From positions 62,001 through 126,000 of the forward strand of contig NZ_NBZW01000008.1 in assembly GCF_002379085.1 (NCBI RefSeq): a stretch of 64,000 nt of DNA. Direction: 5' to 3'. Below are positions 23,699-32,349 of the stretch, piece by piece. Position numbers and translations under genes: made by a program. The stretch comes from Polaromonas sp. AET17H-212 (GTDB lineage Bacteria; Pseudomonadota; Gammaproteobacteria; Burkholderiales; Burkholderiaceae_C). A model generated the notes under the pieces. That model had not been told where the DNA came from. It did not search any database and saw only the letters and a list, made by a program, of their open reading frames with translations. How positions within the stretch are numbered: position 1 is the first letter of the stretch; every line of letters begins with the position of its first letter.

Positions 23699-24679
23699 AT
23701 GAAACGTTTCATCTTTTTCACCATGAGCCTGCTGGCCGTGGGCAGCGCGCTGGCCCAGGCCACTTCGACAGGCTCAGGACAGGGTTACCCCAGCAAACCC
23801 ATCAAATTCCTGGTGCCCTTCACGGCCGGCAGCGGCACCGACCTGATTGCCCGCAGCATCGCCGACACCATGAGCAAAAGCATGGGCCAGCCCATCGTGA
23901 TCGAGAACAAGCCCGGCGCCGGCGGCACCATCGCCGCCGGCCAGGTGGCCAAAGGCGAGGCCGACGGCTACACCGTGCTGGTGCATTCGTCGGGCCATGC
24001 GCTCAATCCGGCGATCTACAGCACCATAGGTTACGACACCCTCCGCGACCTCACCGGCATCACGCCGCTGGCGGCCCTGCCCAATGTGCTGGTGGTCAAC
24101 CCGGCCAAGGGCTGGAAGTCGGTGGCTGACCTCGTGGCCGCCGCCAGGGCCAAACCGGGCCAGCTCAACTACGCCTCGGCCGGCGTCGGCAGCGCGACCC
24201 ACCTCAACGCGGAAAAATTTCGCCTGCAGGCCGGCATCGAGGCCCTGCATGTGCCTTACAAGGGCACGCCGGAAGCGATGACCAATGTCATCGGCGGCAG
24301 CAACGACTGGTTCTTCGCGCCGCTGGCCTCGGCCCTGCCGCTGGTCAAGGACGGCAAGCTGCAGGCGCTGGCCGTCAGCACGCCCAGCCGGTCGCCCGCG
24401 CTGCCGCAGGTGCCGACCACGGTCGAGGCCGGCGTGGCGGGCTCCGACTACACCTTCTGGGTCGGCATGATTGTGGCGAGCGCCACGCCCGCGCCTGTGG
24501 TCAAACGCCTGCATGAGGAGGCGCTGAAAGCCATGGCCCATCCGGAGGTCAAGGAGCGCATGAACAAGCTGGGCGCCGAGCCCTTCCCGCTGTCGGTCGA
24601 GGCCTTCAATGCCTTCATCAAGACCGAGGTGGACGCCGCCGCGCGCATTGCCAAGGCGGCCGGTCTCAAGGGCCAGTGA
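23699..24679 (+). CDS. Bug-family (TTT) periplasmic binding protein, first copy
   Basis: 326-aa tripartite-tricarboxylate-transporter binding protein. Signal peptide (1-19, ALA), then YPSKPIKFLVPFTAGSGTDLI, the two glycine/asparagine beta-loop signatures (ENKPGAGGTIAAG and LNYASAGVGSATHL) and a typical length. Residues 21-27 (TSTGSGQ), just after the signal peptide, are encoded by a REP-like sequence (23763-23783). No TctA/TctB membrane genes are nearby, as is common for Bug genes. It ends 1 base into the next dehydrogenase gene, so the two are co-translated. Confidence 0.88.
   Translation: MKRFIFFTMSLLAVGSALAQATSTGSGQGYPSKPIKFLVPFTAGSGTDLIARSIADTMSKSMGQPIVIENKPGAGGTIAAGQVAKGEADGYTVLVHSSGHALNPAIYSTIGYDTLRDLTGITPLAALPNVLVVNPAKGWKSVADLVAAARAKPGQLNYASAGVGSATHLNAEKFRLQAGIEALHVPYKGTPEAMTNVIGGSNDWFFAPLASALPLVKDGKLQALAVSTPSRSPALPQVPTTVEAGVAGSDYTFWVGMIVASATPAPVVKRLHEEALKAMAHPEVKERMNKLGAEPFPLSVEAFNAFIKTEVDAAARIAKAAGLKGQ
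23763..23783. repeat. REP-like fragment within a coding sequence
   Basis: CTTCGACAGGCTCAGG (23763-23778) plus ACAGG matches the left part of the REP-like element whose right part is at 2642-2664. In frame, it adds a Ser/Thr/Gly linker after the signal peptide. Confidence 0.5.
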
Positions 24680-25554
24680 TGACGCTGGTGCATGTCGCCG
24701 GTGTCGGCAAGATGGGCCTGCCCATGGCCGGGCATTTCCACGCGGCCGGCCATGCGGTGACGGTCCGCGACCCCCGCGAGACACGCCTGCAATTGGCGCG
24801 CAGCCAGGGCCTGCAGGTGGCTGATGACGCCAGCGCCGCGATGGCGCGTGCCGACATCATTGTTTCCTCGCTGCCCAACGACGCCGCCTTGCGTGAGGTC
24901 GCCGCCCAAGTGGCGGGGGCCGCGCGGCGTGGCGCGATCTACATCGATACCAGCACGGTCTCGCAGCAGGCGTCGGCCGACGTCGCCCAGATGCTGGCGG
25001 CGGCCGGGGTGGCCTACCTGCGCACCACGCTCTCGGGCAACAACAAGATGGCCGAGGCGGCCCAGCTCACGGTGATGGCGTCCGGCCCGCGCGCCGCTTA
25101 TGACAGCGTGTTGCCCTTGCTCAAGACCCTGGGGCCGCACCAGTTTTACCTCGGCGCTGCCGAGCAGGCGCGCCTGATGAAGCTGGTGGTCAACCTGATG
25201 ATTGCGCAGACCAGTGCCATGCTGGCCGAGGCCCTGACCCTGGGCCGCAAGGGCGGGCTGGCCTGGGGCGACATGTGGCAGGTGCTGGGCGCCAGCGCGG
25301 TGGCCTCGCCCATCGTCAAGGCGAAGTCGGCGCAGCTCTCGCAGCGCGACTTCACGCCGACCTTCACGGTCGAGCAGATGGTCAAGGACCTGACGCTGAT
25401 TCTGGGCGCCGGCGCCGACAGCCATGTACCCTTGCCGCAGACGGCGCTCACCTTCCAGCTGATGCAGGCGGCGCTGGCCCAGGGCGACGGCCAGGACGAC
25501 TACGCGGCCATCATCAAGACGGTCGAGCGCAGCGCCGGGTTACCTGCGGACTGA
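24679..25554 (+). CDS. NAD(P)-dependent beta-hydroxyacid dehydrogenase (HIBADH family), second copy
   Basis: 291-aa HIBADH-superfamily enzyme: N-terminal HVAGVGKMGLPMAGHF, SLPNDAALREV, TLSGNNKMAEAAQLT and the catalytic lysine in LMKLVVNLM. It shares the fold with the protein at 21349 but is clearly divergent in sequence. ATG overlaps the Bug stop codon (TGATG). Likely oxidises or reduces a hydroxyacid or semialdehyde in the same pathway; the substrate is unknown. Confidence 0.85.
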   Translation: MTLVHVAGVGKMGLPMAGHFHAAGHAVTVRDPRETRLQLARSQGLQVADDASAAMARADIIVSSLPNDAALREVAAQVAGAARRGAIYIDTSTVSQQASADVAQMLAAAGVAYLRTTLSGNNKMAEAAQLTVMASGPRAAYDSVLPLLKTLGPHQFYLGAAEQARLMKLVVNLMIAQTSAMLAEALTLGRKGGLAWGDMWQVLGASAVASPIVKAKSAQLSQRDFTPTFTVEQMVKDLTLILGAGADSHVPLPQTALTFQLMQAALAQGDGQDDYAAIIKTVERSAGLPAD

Positions 25555-25565
25555 AAAGGGGAACC

Positions 25566-26627
25566 ATGAGAAGTTTCATCTACAACGGCCAGGCAGGCCG
25601 CGTGATTTTCGGCGCCGGCAGCCTGCAGCACCTGGGCCGCGAAATCGAGGCACTCGGCGCACGCAAGGCGCTGGTGCTGTCCACACCGGAGCAGCGCGCC
25701 TCGGCCGAGATGATTGCCGACCTGCTGGGGCCGCGTGCCGCCGGCGTGTTCGACCGGGCCGTCATGCATGTGCCGATGGAGACCGCCCGCGAAGCCCGCG
25801 AGCTGGCCCGCCAGCTCGGCGCCGACTGCGCCGTCGCGATTGGCGGCGGCTCCACCACCGGGCTGGGCAAGGCGATTGCGCTGGACTCCGGCCTGCCGAT
25901 TCTGGCGATCCCCACCACCTATGCCGGCTCGGAGATGACGTCCATTTACGGCATCACCGAGGGCGGGCTGAAGAAAACCGGCAAGGATGCGCGCGTGTTG
26001 CCGCGCACCGTCATCTATGACCCCGAGCTGACCCTGAGCCTGCCGGTCCGCATGAGCGTGACCAGCGGCATCAACGCGCTGGCCCACGCGGCCGAAGGCC
26101 TGTATGCGGTGGACCGCAACCCCATCATGGATCTGATGGCCAAAGAGGGCATCGCCGCCATGGGGCGGGCGCTGCCAGCTATCAAAAAAGAAGCGACAGA
26201 CATCGCCGCCCGCAGCGATGCGCTGTACGGCGCCTGGCTGTGCGGCACTGTGCTGGGCAACGTCGGCATGGCGCTGCACCACAAGCTGTGCCACACCCTG
26301 GGCGGCAGTTTCAACCTGCCGCATGCCGAGACCCACACCATCGTGCTGCCGCACGCGCTGGCCTACAACGCGGCCGCGGCGCCGCAGGCCATGCAGGCCA
26401 TCGCGCAGGCGCTGCAGGGCCGCAGTGCGGCGCAGGCGGTGTTCGACCTGGCGCAGAACAACGGCGCGCCGGTGGCGCTGAAGGACATCGGCATGAAGGC
26501 GTCCGACCTTGACAAGGCCTGCGACATTGCCATGCAGAACCAGTACCCGAACCCGCGGCCGCTGGAGCGCGCTGCGATCCGCCAGTTGCTGCAGCAGGCT
26601 TTCGACGGGCAGCGTCCCGAAGCCTGA
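25566..26627 (+). CDS. Maleylacetate reductase (iron-containing ADH family)
   Basis: 353-aa group III dehydrogenase. NAD loop AIGGGSTTGLGKAIAL, AIPTTYAGSEMTSIYGIT, and HKLCHTLGGSFNLPHAETHTIVLPH are the pattern of maleylacetate reductases (MacA/TftE type), which turn maleylacetate into 3-oxoadipate. That fits the intradiol dioxygenases at 30242 and 35048 and pcaIJF upstream. A palindromic repeat (26177-26194) is inside the frame and encodes AIKKEA. 11 bp after the dehydrogenase gene. Confidence 0.85.
   Translation: MRSFIYNGQAGRVIFGAGSLQHLGREIEALGARKALVLSTPEQRASAEMIADLLGPRAAGVFDRAVMHVPMETAREARELARQLGADCAVAIGGGSTTGLGKAIALDSGLPILAIPTTYAGSEMTSIYGITEGGLKKTGKDARVLPRTVIYDPELTLSLPVRMSVTSGINALAHAAEGLYAVDRNPIMDLMAKEGIAAMGRALPAIKKEATDIAARSDALYGAWLCGTVLGNVGMALHHKLCHTLGGSFNLPHAETHTIVLPHALAYNAAAAPQAMQAIAQALQGRSAAQAVFDLAQNNGAPVALKDIGMKASDLDKACDIAMQNQYPNPRPLERAAIRQLLQQAFDGQRPEA
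26177..26194. repeat. Short AT-rich palindromic element, copy 6, in frame
   Basis: AGCTATCAAAAAAGAAGC, identical over this stretch to the intergenic copy at 2721-2740, but here coding for part of the maleylacetate reductase (AIKKEA). Confidence 0.65.
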
Positions 26628-26728
26628 GCCGCGGTCGGCCGCCATGGATGCGAAGGCGGCTTTCATGGGTCGCCATTTTCGGGTGACAGGACTAGACTGG
26701 TGCCCTCTGTGGACAGACCCGTGTTGTC

Positions 26729-27262
26729 ATGGAAATTTTTGTTCTGCTGCTAATGGTCGCCGCTTTCAGCGCCTGGCAGTTCAAATCAAAAAACCAGGCC
26801 AGGCGCATGGCCCTGCTGGACGGTTTTCTCGGCCGCTACCAGGTGGAAAAGCGGATGGAAAACCTGATCGAGGCTTACCTGAGTGCGCTGGAGGAGAAAG
26901 ACCCGGAGCGCCGGGCCCGGCTCTGGACCATGCTGGCCTTGTCCGAGGAGCAGCTGTGCGGGCAGTTCCGGCGTCTCGCCGCGGATTTTTCGGCGGTGGA
27001 CGAGGCCGATGCCCGCGTCAGCAAGCTGCCGGCGTTTCTGCCTGAAACCGACCGGTTTTTCCCCGCCAACACCTTCGACATGCGGCGCGCCCTGGTTGTG
27101 CATGCCGAGGCGCTGGAGCGCGCGGCAAGCAATGCACAGGGCCGCGCGCCGCGTGACAAGGCCTACACCCTGTCGGCCGAACTGTTGTTGATGCAGCACA
27201 CCTGCCACTGGTACCGCCACTCCAAGGCGGTCGCCTCGGCGCGCATGCTGGCCCGGCACTAG
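26729..27262 (+). CDS. Hypothetical protein with N-terminal membrane anchor, C-terminus apparently truncated
   Basis: 177-aa protein, family not recognised. N-terminal hydrophobic segment (1-17, MEIFVLLLMVAAFSAWQF) then a charged, mainly helical domain (EKRMENLIEAYLSALEEKDPERRARLW). After the TAG at 27260-27262 the same frame continues for 24 codons (TPYPQLLASVDPQTRQAYLAVIGR) to a TGA at 27335-27337, with the same codon style, so the amber codon may be a recent nonsense mutation or a sequencing error. Monocistronic. Confidence 0.55.
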   Translation: MEIFVLLLMVAAFSAWQFKSKNQARRMALLDGFLGRYQVEKRMENLIEAYLSALEEKDPERRARLWTMLALSEEQLCGQFRRLAADFSAVDEADARVSKLPAFLPETDRFFPANTFDMRRALVVHAEALERAASNAQGRAPRDKAYTLSAELLLMQHTCHWYRHSKAVASARMLARH

Positions 27263-27402
27263 ACGCCGTACCCGCAACTGCTGGCGTCCGTGGACCCGCA
27301 GACGCGGCAGGCCTACCTGGCGGTGATAGGCCGCTGAACTGGGGGCGCTGCCCAAAAGTCTCAGTCAAATCGAGCTTCAGCCCAAGCAGGGTGGGCGCAC
27401 GC

Positions 27403-27421
27403 AGCTATCAAATAAGGAGCT
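27403..27421. repeat. Short AT-rich palindromic element, copy 7
   Basis: AGCTATCAAATAAGGAGCT, between the convergent hypothetical and monooxygenase genes. Confidence 0.6.
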
Positions 27422-27432
27422 GTCGGCAGATC

Positions 27433-29103
27433 TCAGACGGTGCCGGCGGCATGCCCGGTTGCCTGCTTGAGCACCTGCAGCGCCTGCCGGCCCTGGCTGC
27501 CGCGCCAGGCCACGATCTGGTCCGGGCGGATCAGGGTAAGCGGCGCTTCGTACAGCGCCAGCAGCGCGTCTGACGGCTGCCGCACCACTTTCAGGTCCAG
27601 GCCCAGCGCCGCCGCCGCATCCACAAAAGCGCGGGTGTCGGGGGCCTCCGGCCCCAGGGCCAGCAGCGTCCATTCGAAGTTGAAACTGTCGTACAGCGAG
27701 ACGCCGTTCGCCAGCCAGGCGTGCGGTGCGCGGCCCCCGGGGCTGGCGCTGGGCTGGTAGTGGCCGGCTTCGTCCGGCGGCGGCGTGCTGCCGTCCTTCA
27801 CGATCAGCGGCGAGCCGTCGTAACGCCCGCCAAAAGTCACGCCGGGAATGTTGAATTCCAGGCGCACGTGCTGGTTCAGGTAGCTGGAGGCGCGTTCGCG
27901 TTCGGCCTGGCCCGCGGCATCGCCCTGCTCCAGCAGGGCGGTGGCGCGGAAGCTGCCGACCGAATCGGCAAAACGCCGGGCATAGGCGGTGTTGCGTTCG
28001 GCCAGCGCTTGGCGCTCCGGTCCGTAACTGTCCAGCAGCTGCGGCGGCGCCTGGCCGCGCAGCACGGCGGCCAGTTTCCAGCCGAGGTTGACCGCGTCTT
28101 CCACCGCGGTGTTGTAGCCGAGGCCGCCGGTCGGCGTGAACAGGTGGGCCGCGTCGCCACCGATAAACACCCGGCCGCGCTGGAAGCTCTGCGCCACCAG
28201 CGAATGCCCCGCGGTCCAGGTGCCGACCGACAACACCTCGATGGCCAGATGCGCGCCCATGGCTTGATCGACAATCCGCTGCGCGTCGGCGGCGGTCCAG
28301 GCGTCGGCATCTTCACCCTCGTGCACCGCGGCGTGAAAGGCAAACTCCGACTGGCCGTCCACCGAGGCCATGAAGGCGCGGCGTTCGGGATTGACCGACA
28401 CATACATCCAGGCGCGGGCGTGCGGGAACACAGTGTAAAAATCCGGCGCGCGCAGGTACACCGCAAACATCTTGCCGCCCATGAACTCACGTTTGACGCC
28501 GCTGGCGCCGTCCCAGGCGATGCCCAACGTGCTGCGCACCAGGCTGCGCGGGCCGTCGGCGCCCACCAGGTACGCGGCCTGCACGTCCAGGGCTGGCCCG
28601 CCGGCGCTGGCGCGCACCTGCGCCTGCACATGGCTGCCGTGGTCCTCGAAACTTTCCAGACCCCAGCCATAACGCACATCGATGCCGGGCAGGGCTTCGG
28701 CGTGGCGGCGCAAGGTGGCCTCGACAAACTTCTGCGACACGCGGTGCGGCAGTTCGGCCGCGCTCCAGGAGCCGCCCATGGCCTTGATGTTTTTCACCGC
28801 CTGCGCGGCGGTGGGCAGCTGCAGGCGGGCCAGCTCATGGCCGGTGTAACGCGTGAAGTAGGCAATGTCGGTCGGGTGGTCGTCCGGCAGGCCCTGGGCG
28901 CGGATCTCGCCGGCAAAACCGAGGCGGCGGAAATGCTCCATGGTGCGCGCCTGCGTGGCGTTGGCCTGCGGGTTGAAGGCGGTGCCCGGTTTCGGGTCCA
29001 CCAGCAGGCAGGCCACGCCGCGGCGGCCGAGTTCGTTGGCCAGCATCAGGCCGCAGGGGCCACCACCGGCGATCAGCACGTCGGTATGCAGAACCTCGCC
29101 CAT
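27433..29103 (-). CDS. FAD-dependent aromatic monooxygenase (phenol hydroxylase/MhpA/TfdB-like)
   Basis: 556-aa class A flavoprotein hydroxylase. FAD site LIAGGGPCGLMLANELGRRG (about 10-29), the DG motif LVGADGPRSLVR and the GD motif FIGGDAAHLFTPTGGLGYN are intact; a thioredoxin-like C-terminal domain completes the length usual for MhpA/TfdB/resorcinol hydroxylases. It likely hydroxylates a phenolic ring ahead of intradiol cleavage, possibly giving hydroxyquinol; this is inferred from neighbours. ATG 29103 lies 1 bp after the LysR stop, so regulator and enzyme share a transcript. Confidence 0.87.
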   Translation of the reverse strand: MGEVLHTDVLIAGGGPCGLMLANELGRRGVACLLVDPKPGTAFNPQANATQARTMEHFRRLGFAGEIRAQGLPDDHPTDIAYFTRYTGHELARLQLPTAAQAVKNIKAMGGSWSAAELPHRVSQKFVEATLRRHAEALPGIDVRYGWGLESFEDHGSHVQAQVRASAGGPALDVQAAYLVGADGPRSLVRSTLGIAWDGASGVKREFMGGKMFAVYLRAPDFYTVFPHARAWMYVSVNPERRAFMASVDGQSEFAFHAAVHEGEDADAWTAADAQRIVDQAMGAHLAIEVLSVGTWTAGHSLVAQSFQRGRVFIGGDAAHLFTPTGGLGYNTAVEDAVNLGWKLAAVLRGQAPPQLLDSYGPERQALAERNTAYARRFADSVGSFRATALLEQGDAAGQAERERASSYLNQHVRLEFNIPGVTFGGRYDGSPLIVKDGSTPPPDEAGHYQPSASPGGRAPHAWLANGVSLYDSFNFEWTLLALGPEAPDTRAFVDAAAALGLDLKVVRQPSDALLALYEAPLTLIRPDQIVAWRGSQGRQALQVLKQATGHAAGTV

Positions 29104-29104
29104 G

Positions 29105-30034
29105 TCAGTACACACCAAAGCGCCCGGTCCACTTGCGCTCGTAGTCCTGCTTGGCGAAGTGTTCGGCGACGAAGTCGATGAAGGTGCGCACTTTGGCCGA
29201 CAGGTGTTTCCGGCTGGGGTAGGCCAGGTTGATGGTCAGGCGCGGCAGGTCCCATTCGTCGAGCACCGGCACCAGTCGGCCGGCCACGATGTCGTTGTAG
29301 ACGATGTAGCTGGGCTGCACCAGGATGCCCATGCCGTCCAGCGCCGCGGTGCGCAGGATCTGGCCGTCGTTCGATTCCAGCAGACCCTTGACCGTGACGG
29401 TGGTGGAGGCACCGTCGCGGGTGAAGCGCAGCTCGTTCGGGTTGTTGGCGTAGGTGTAGATCAGCAGCTTGTGTTTGTGCAGGTCTTCCAGGGTTTTCGG
29501 AAAACCGTGCTGCGCAAAATAACGCGGCGACGCCGCCAGGATGCGGCGCGTTTCCGCCAGGCGGCGTATCGTGATGTTGGAGTCAGGCTCGATCTCCCGC
29601 GTGCGGATGGCCACGTCGATGTTGTTGTCGATGATGTCCAGGTAGCGGTTGGCGGCCTCGACGTGCACGGTCACATTGGGGTAACGCTGCGTGTATTCGC
29701 GCAGCAGCGGCGCCACGTGGTGCAGCGAAAACGACAGCGAGGCCGTGATGCGCAGCATGCCGGTCGGGTTGAGCGCCGTGGCGTTGACCGCCGACTCGGC
29801 GTCCTTCAGGTCGGACAAGATGGTTTTGGCGCGGCTGAAAAACTCCTGGCCTGTGTCGGTGAGGTAGAGCCGGCGCGTGTTGCGCTCCACCAGCCGGGCG
29901 CCCAGGCGCTCTTCCAGCGCCGACAGGTGCCGGCTCGCGGCCGCATTGGACAGGTCCAGCGCTTCGGCGGCGCGGCTCAGGCTGCCGGTTTCGGCCACCT
30001 GCACAAACAGTTCAATCTCCGTCCAGCGATCCAA
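29105..30034 (-). CDS. LysR-family regulator upstream of the monooxygenase
   Basis: 309-aa LysR regulator. Helix-turn-helix at about 17-40 (GSLSRAAEALDLSNAAASRHLSALE), then the effector-binding domain. The best start is TTG 30034 (giving MDRWTEIELFVQVAETG), with GGAG 7 nt upstream; an ATG-start frame to 30085 is longer but has a non-LysR N-terminus. It is co-transcribed with the monooxygenase and divergent from the dioxygenase at 30242. Confidence 0.86.
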   Translation of the reverse strand: MDRWTEIELFVQVAETGSLSRAAEALDLSNAAASRHLSALEERLGARLVERNTRRLYLTDTGQEFFSRAKTILSDLKDAESAVNATALNPTGMLRITASLSFSLHHVAPLLREYTQRYPNVTVHVEAANRYLDIIDNNIDVAIRTREIEPDSNITIRRLAETRRILAASPRYFAQHGFPKTLEDLHKHKLLIYTYANNPNELRFTRDGASTTVTVKGLLESNDGQILRTAALDGMGILVQPSYIVYNDIVAGRLVPVLDEWDLPRLTINLAYPSRKHLSAKVRTFIDFVAEHFAKQDYERKWTGRFGVY

Positions 30035-30241
30035 GCCATGTCTCCTGCAGTTGCCGCCTTTGTTTTTTCTTTGGGCCGCCTGCATTGTGGCCCAGCCGCA
30101 TCAGCCTTTTTTCCGCGGCGCGGAAAAGTCATTTGCGCCAGCCCGCTTTTGTTCCGGGACGCCCAAGCCTACATTTAGTGCCAGAGAGTCCACGAAGGAA
30201 AGTATGCACGTCCACGCTCCCGTTTTTCGGAAATTCCGGCC

Positions 30242-31072
30242 ATGCGCAACCTGAACCAGGACACCATCACCCAGGCGGTGCTGGCCCGTTTTGCGGGCAC
30301 GCCCGATGCGCGCCTGAAGGAACTCATGACCAGCCTGGTGCAGCATCTGCACGCCTTTGCGCGCGAGGTGAAGCTGACCGAGGCCGAGTGGCTGGCCGGC
30401 ATCGAATTCCTGACGGCGACTGGCCAGAAGTGTGATGCCAAGCGCCAGGAGTTCATCCTGCTCAGCGACACGCTGGGCCTGTCCATGCTGACGGTGGCCA
30501 TGAACAATGACAAGCCCCCCGGCTGCACCGAGGCGACGGTGTTCGGCCCCTTTCATGTCGAGGGTGCACCGCATTTCGACAATGGCGCCGATGTGGCCAA
30601 TGGCGCGGTGGGCGAACCCTGCGTGGTGCGCGGCAGGGTGCTGGGCCTGGGCGGCGAGGCTGTGGCCGGCGCCGACATCGAGGTCTGGCAGGCCGATGCC
30701 GCGGGCAACTACGACGTGCAGTACGCCGACCTGGACAAGTTCCAGGCGCGCGGCGTGCTCCATGCCGGTGCAGACGGCAGCTTTACCTTCAGGACCATCG
30801 TGGCCGAGCCTTACCCGATTCCCGTGGACGGCCCGGTGGGCGACATGCTGCGCGCGACCAGCTGCCACCCCTGGCGGCCGGCGCACCTGCATTTCATGAT
30901 CAAGGCCCCGGGTTATGAAACGCTGGTGACCCATGTGTTTCGCAATGGCGACCCTTACCTCGACTCCGATGCGGTGTTCGGCGTGCGCCAGTCGCTGGTG
31001 GCCGACTGGGTCAGGCAGCCCGACGGCGTTTACCGCCTCGATTTTGATTTTGTCCTCAACCCGGCCTCATGA
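30242..31072 (+). CDS. Intradiol ring-cleavage dioxygenase (hydroxyquinol 1,2-dioxygenase-like), first copy
   Basis: 276-aa non-haem Fe(III) dioxygenase. N-terminal dimerisation helices (RLKELMTSLVQHLHAFAREV, then EFLTATGQKCDAKRQEFILLSDTLGLS), then the catalytic barrel. Iron ligands: Tyr in GNYDVQY, Tyr in YPIPVDGPVG, and two His in RPAHLHF. The pattern matches hydroxyquinol/catechol 1,2-dioxygenases, cleaving hydroxyquinol to maleylacetate. Followed 1 bp later by the YCII gene. Paralogue at 35048. Confidence 0.88.
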   Translation: MRNLNQDTITQAVLARFAGTPDARLKELMTSLVQHLHAFAREVKLTEAEWLAGIEFLTATGQKCDAKRQEFILLSDTLGLSMLTVAMNNDKPPGCTEATVFGPFHVEGAPHFDNGADVANGAVGEPCVVRGRVLGLGGEAVAGADIEVWQADAAGNYDVQYADLDKFQARGVLHAGADGSFTFRTIVAEPYPIPVDGPVGDMLRATSCHPWRPAHLHFMIKAPGYETLVTHVFRNGDPYLDSDAVFGVRQSLVADWVRQPDGVYRLDFDFVLNPAS

Positions 31073-31073
31073 C

Positions 31074-31373
31074 GTGATCTACATCTTCTCCCTGATCGAC
31101 AAGCCCGACAGCGGCGCGCTGCGCCAGCGCATCCGCCCCGAACACAAGGCCTACCTGGCCGGCATGGCGGAGCGCATCTCCTTTGCCGGACCGCTGGTCA
31201 CTGACGATGGCCGGACCATGCTGGGCAGCCTGCTGGCGATCGAGTTCGACGCGCGCGAGGCAGCGCACGCCTGGCTGGCCGATGAACCCTTTACCCGCGC
31301 GGGCCTGTATGCAAGCACCAGCATCCATGCCTTCGTGAACCTGTGGCCGCAGAAAACCGGCTTCCCCGCATGA
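31074..31373 (+). CDS. YCII-related small protein
   Basis: 99-aa protein of the YCII alpha/beta barrel family (ferredoxin-like): YIFSLIDKPDSGALRQRIRPEHKAYL, then GPLVTDDGRTMLGSLLAIEF and a conserved C-terminus DEPFTRAGLYASTSIHAF. Some relatives act in aromatic degradation as small isomerases or dehydrochlorinases. GTG start 1 bp after the dioxygenase stop; its own stop overlaps the next ATG. Exact reaction unknown. Confidence 0.78.
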   Translation: MIYIFSLIDKPDSGALRQRIRPEHKAYLAGMAERISFAGPLVTDDGRTMLGSLLAIEFDAREAAHAWLADEPFTRAGLYASTSIHAFVNLWPQKTGFPA

Positions 31374-31723
31374 TCAAACACATCGTCATGTGGAACATCC
31401 GCGGCGACACGCCCGAGGCCAAGGCGGTGGGCATTGCCAAGCTGCAGCGCAGTTTTGAAAGCCTGCGCGGGAAAATTCCCGGTCTCGCGCACCTGGAAAT
31501 CGGTGTCGATGCCAGCCGGGTCGATTACGCCTGCGACGTGGTGCTTTATTCCGAGTTCGACAGCCAGGCCGCGCTCGATGCCTATGCCAGCCATCCCGAA
31601 CACCTGCGCGTGAAGGGCGAACTCGCCGATCTGCGCATCGCGCGCCACCAGGTCGACTACGAAGGTCCGTTCGGCACCCGGCCGGGAGCCACCCCACACC
31701 ACAAGGAGACAGTCAATGAATGA
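31370..31723 (+). CDS. Dabb (stress-responsive A/B barrel) domain protein
   Basis: 117-aa dimeric alpha/beta barrel: MIKHIVMWNIRGD, then FESLRGKIPGLAHLEIGVDAS and YSEFDSQAALDAYASHPEH, the Dabb signature. Members have little or unknown activity; some are cyclases or isomerases. ATGA overlap with the YCII gene and an 8-bp overlap with the NTF2-like gene, so all three are co-translated. Confidence 0.8.
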   Translation: MIKHIVMWNIRGDTPEAKAVGIAKLQRSFESLRGKIPGLAHLEIGVDASRVDYACDVVLYSEFDSQAALDAYASHPEHLRVKGELADLRIARHQVDYEGPFGTRPGATPHHKETVNE

Positions 31724-32345
31724 CAACAGGAACAGGGACATGGACAGCGAGCTGCTGATCCGGCAGATGGTCGAGCGCTGGGCCGTCTGGCGCGATGCAG
31801 GCGACTGGGAGCGTTTTGCCACCGTGTGGCACCCCGAAGGCGTGATGATGGCGACCTGGTTCCAGGGACCGTTCGCGGACTTCATTCGTGTGACGAAAGA
31901 AGGCTGGGCCAAGGGGGTCAGCATCCTGCATTTTCTCGGCGGCTCGGCCGTCGAGGTCGCGGGCGAACGGGCCATCGCGCAGACCAAAATGACCATTTCC
32001 CAGCGCGGCATGGTGGAGGGCGCGGACGGCCCGGTGCTCTGCGACGTGGTCTGCACCGGACGCTTTTATGACTTCGTGGAAAAGCATGAAGGCCAGTGGA
32101 AGCTGCTGCACCGGCAGCCGATTTACGAAAAAGACCGCATCGACCCGGTGGACGCCTCGGCGAGCCTGAAGCTTGATGCACAGGCGCTGGTCGCTTTTCC
32201 GGAAGGCTACCGCCACCTGGCCTATATCCAGACGCGGATCGGCTACACCGTCAAGCTCGACATGCCGATGCTCAAGGGGCCGGTGGTCGACGAGCTGTAC
32301 CGTCGCGGCGCGCGCTGGCTGGCCGGCGGACCCCTGGAGCGCTGA
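31716..32345 (+). CDS. NTF2/SnoaL-like protein
   Basis: 209-aa cone-shaped fold of the SnoaL-like_4 type: MVERWAVWRDAGDWERFATVWHPEGVM, then TKMTISQRGMVEGADGPVLCDVVCTGRFYDFVEKHEGQW. Relatives include hydratases, isomerases and dehydrochlorinases and, with larger partners, ring-hydroxylating oxygenase small subunits. RBS AAGGAG 7 nt before the ATG. Overlaps the Dabb gene by 8 bp; Bug gene follows 4 bp later. Confidence 0.78.
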   Translation: MNDNRNRDMDSELLIRQMVERWAVWRDAGDWERFATVWHPEGVMMATWFQGPFADFIRVTKEGWAKGVSILHFLGGSAVEVAGERAIAQTKMTISQRGMVEGADGPVLCDVVCTGRFYDFVEKHEGQWKLLHRQPIYEKDRIDPVDASASLKLDAQALVAFPEGYRHLAYIQTRIGYTVKLDMPMLKGPVVDELYRRGARWLAGGPLER

Positions 32346-32349
32346 CATC

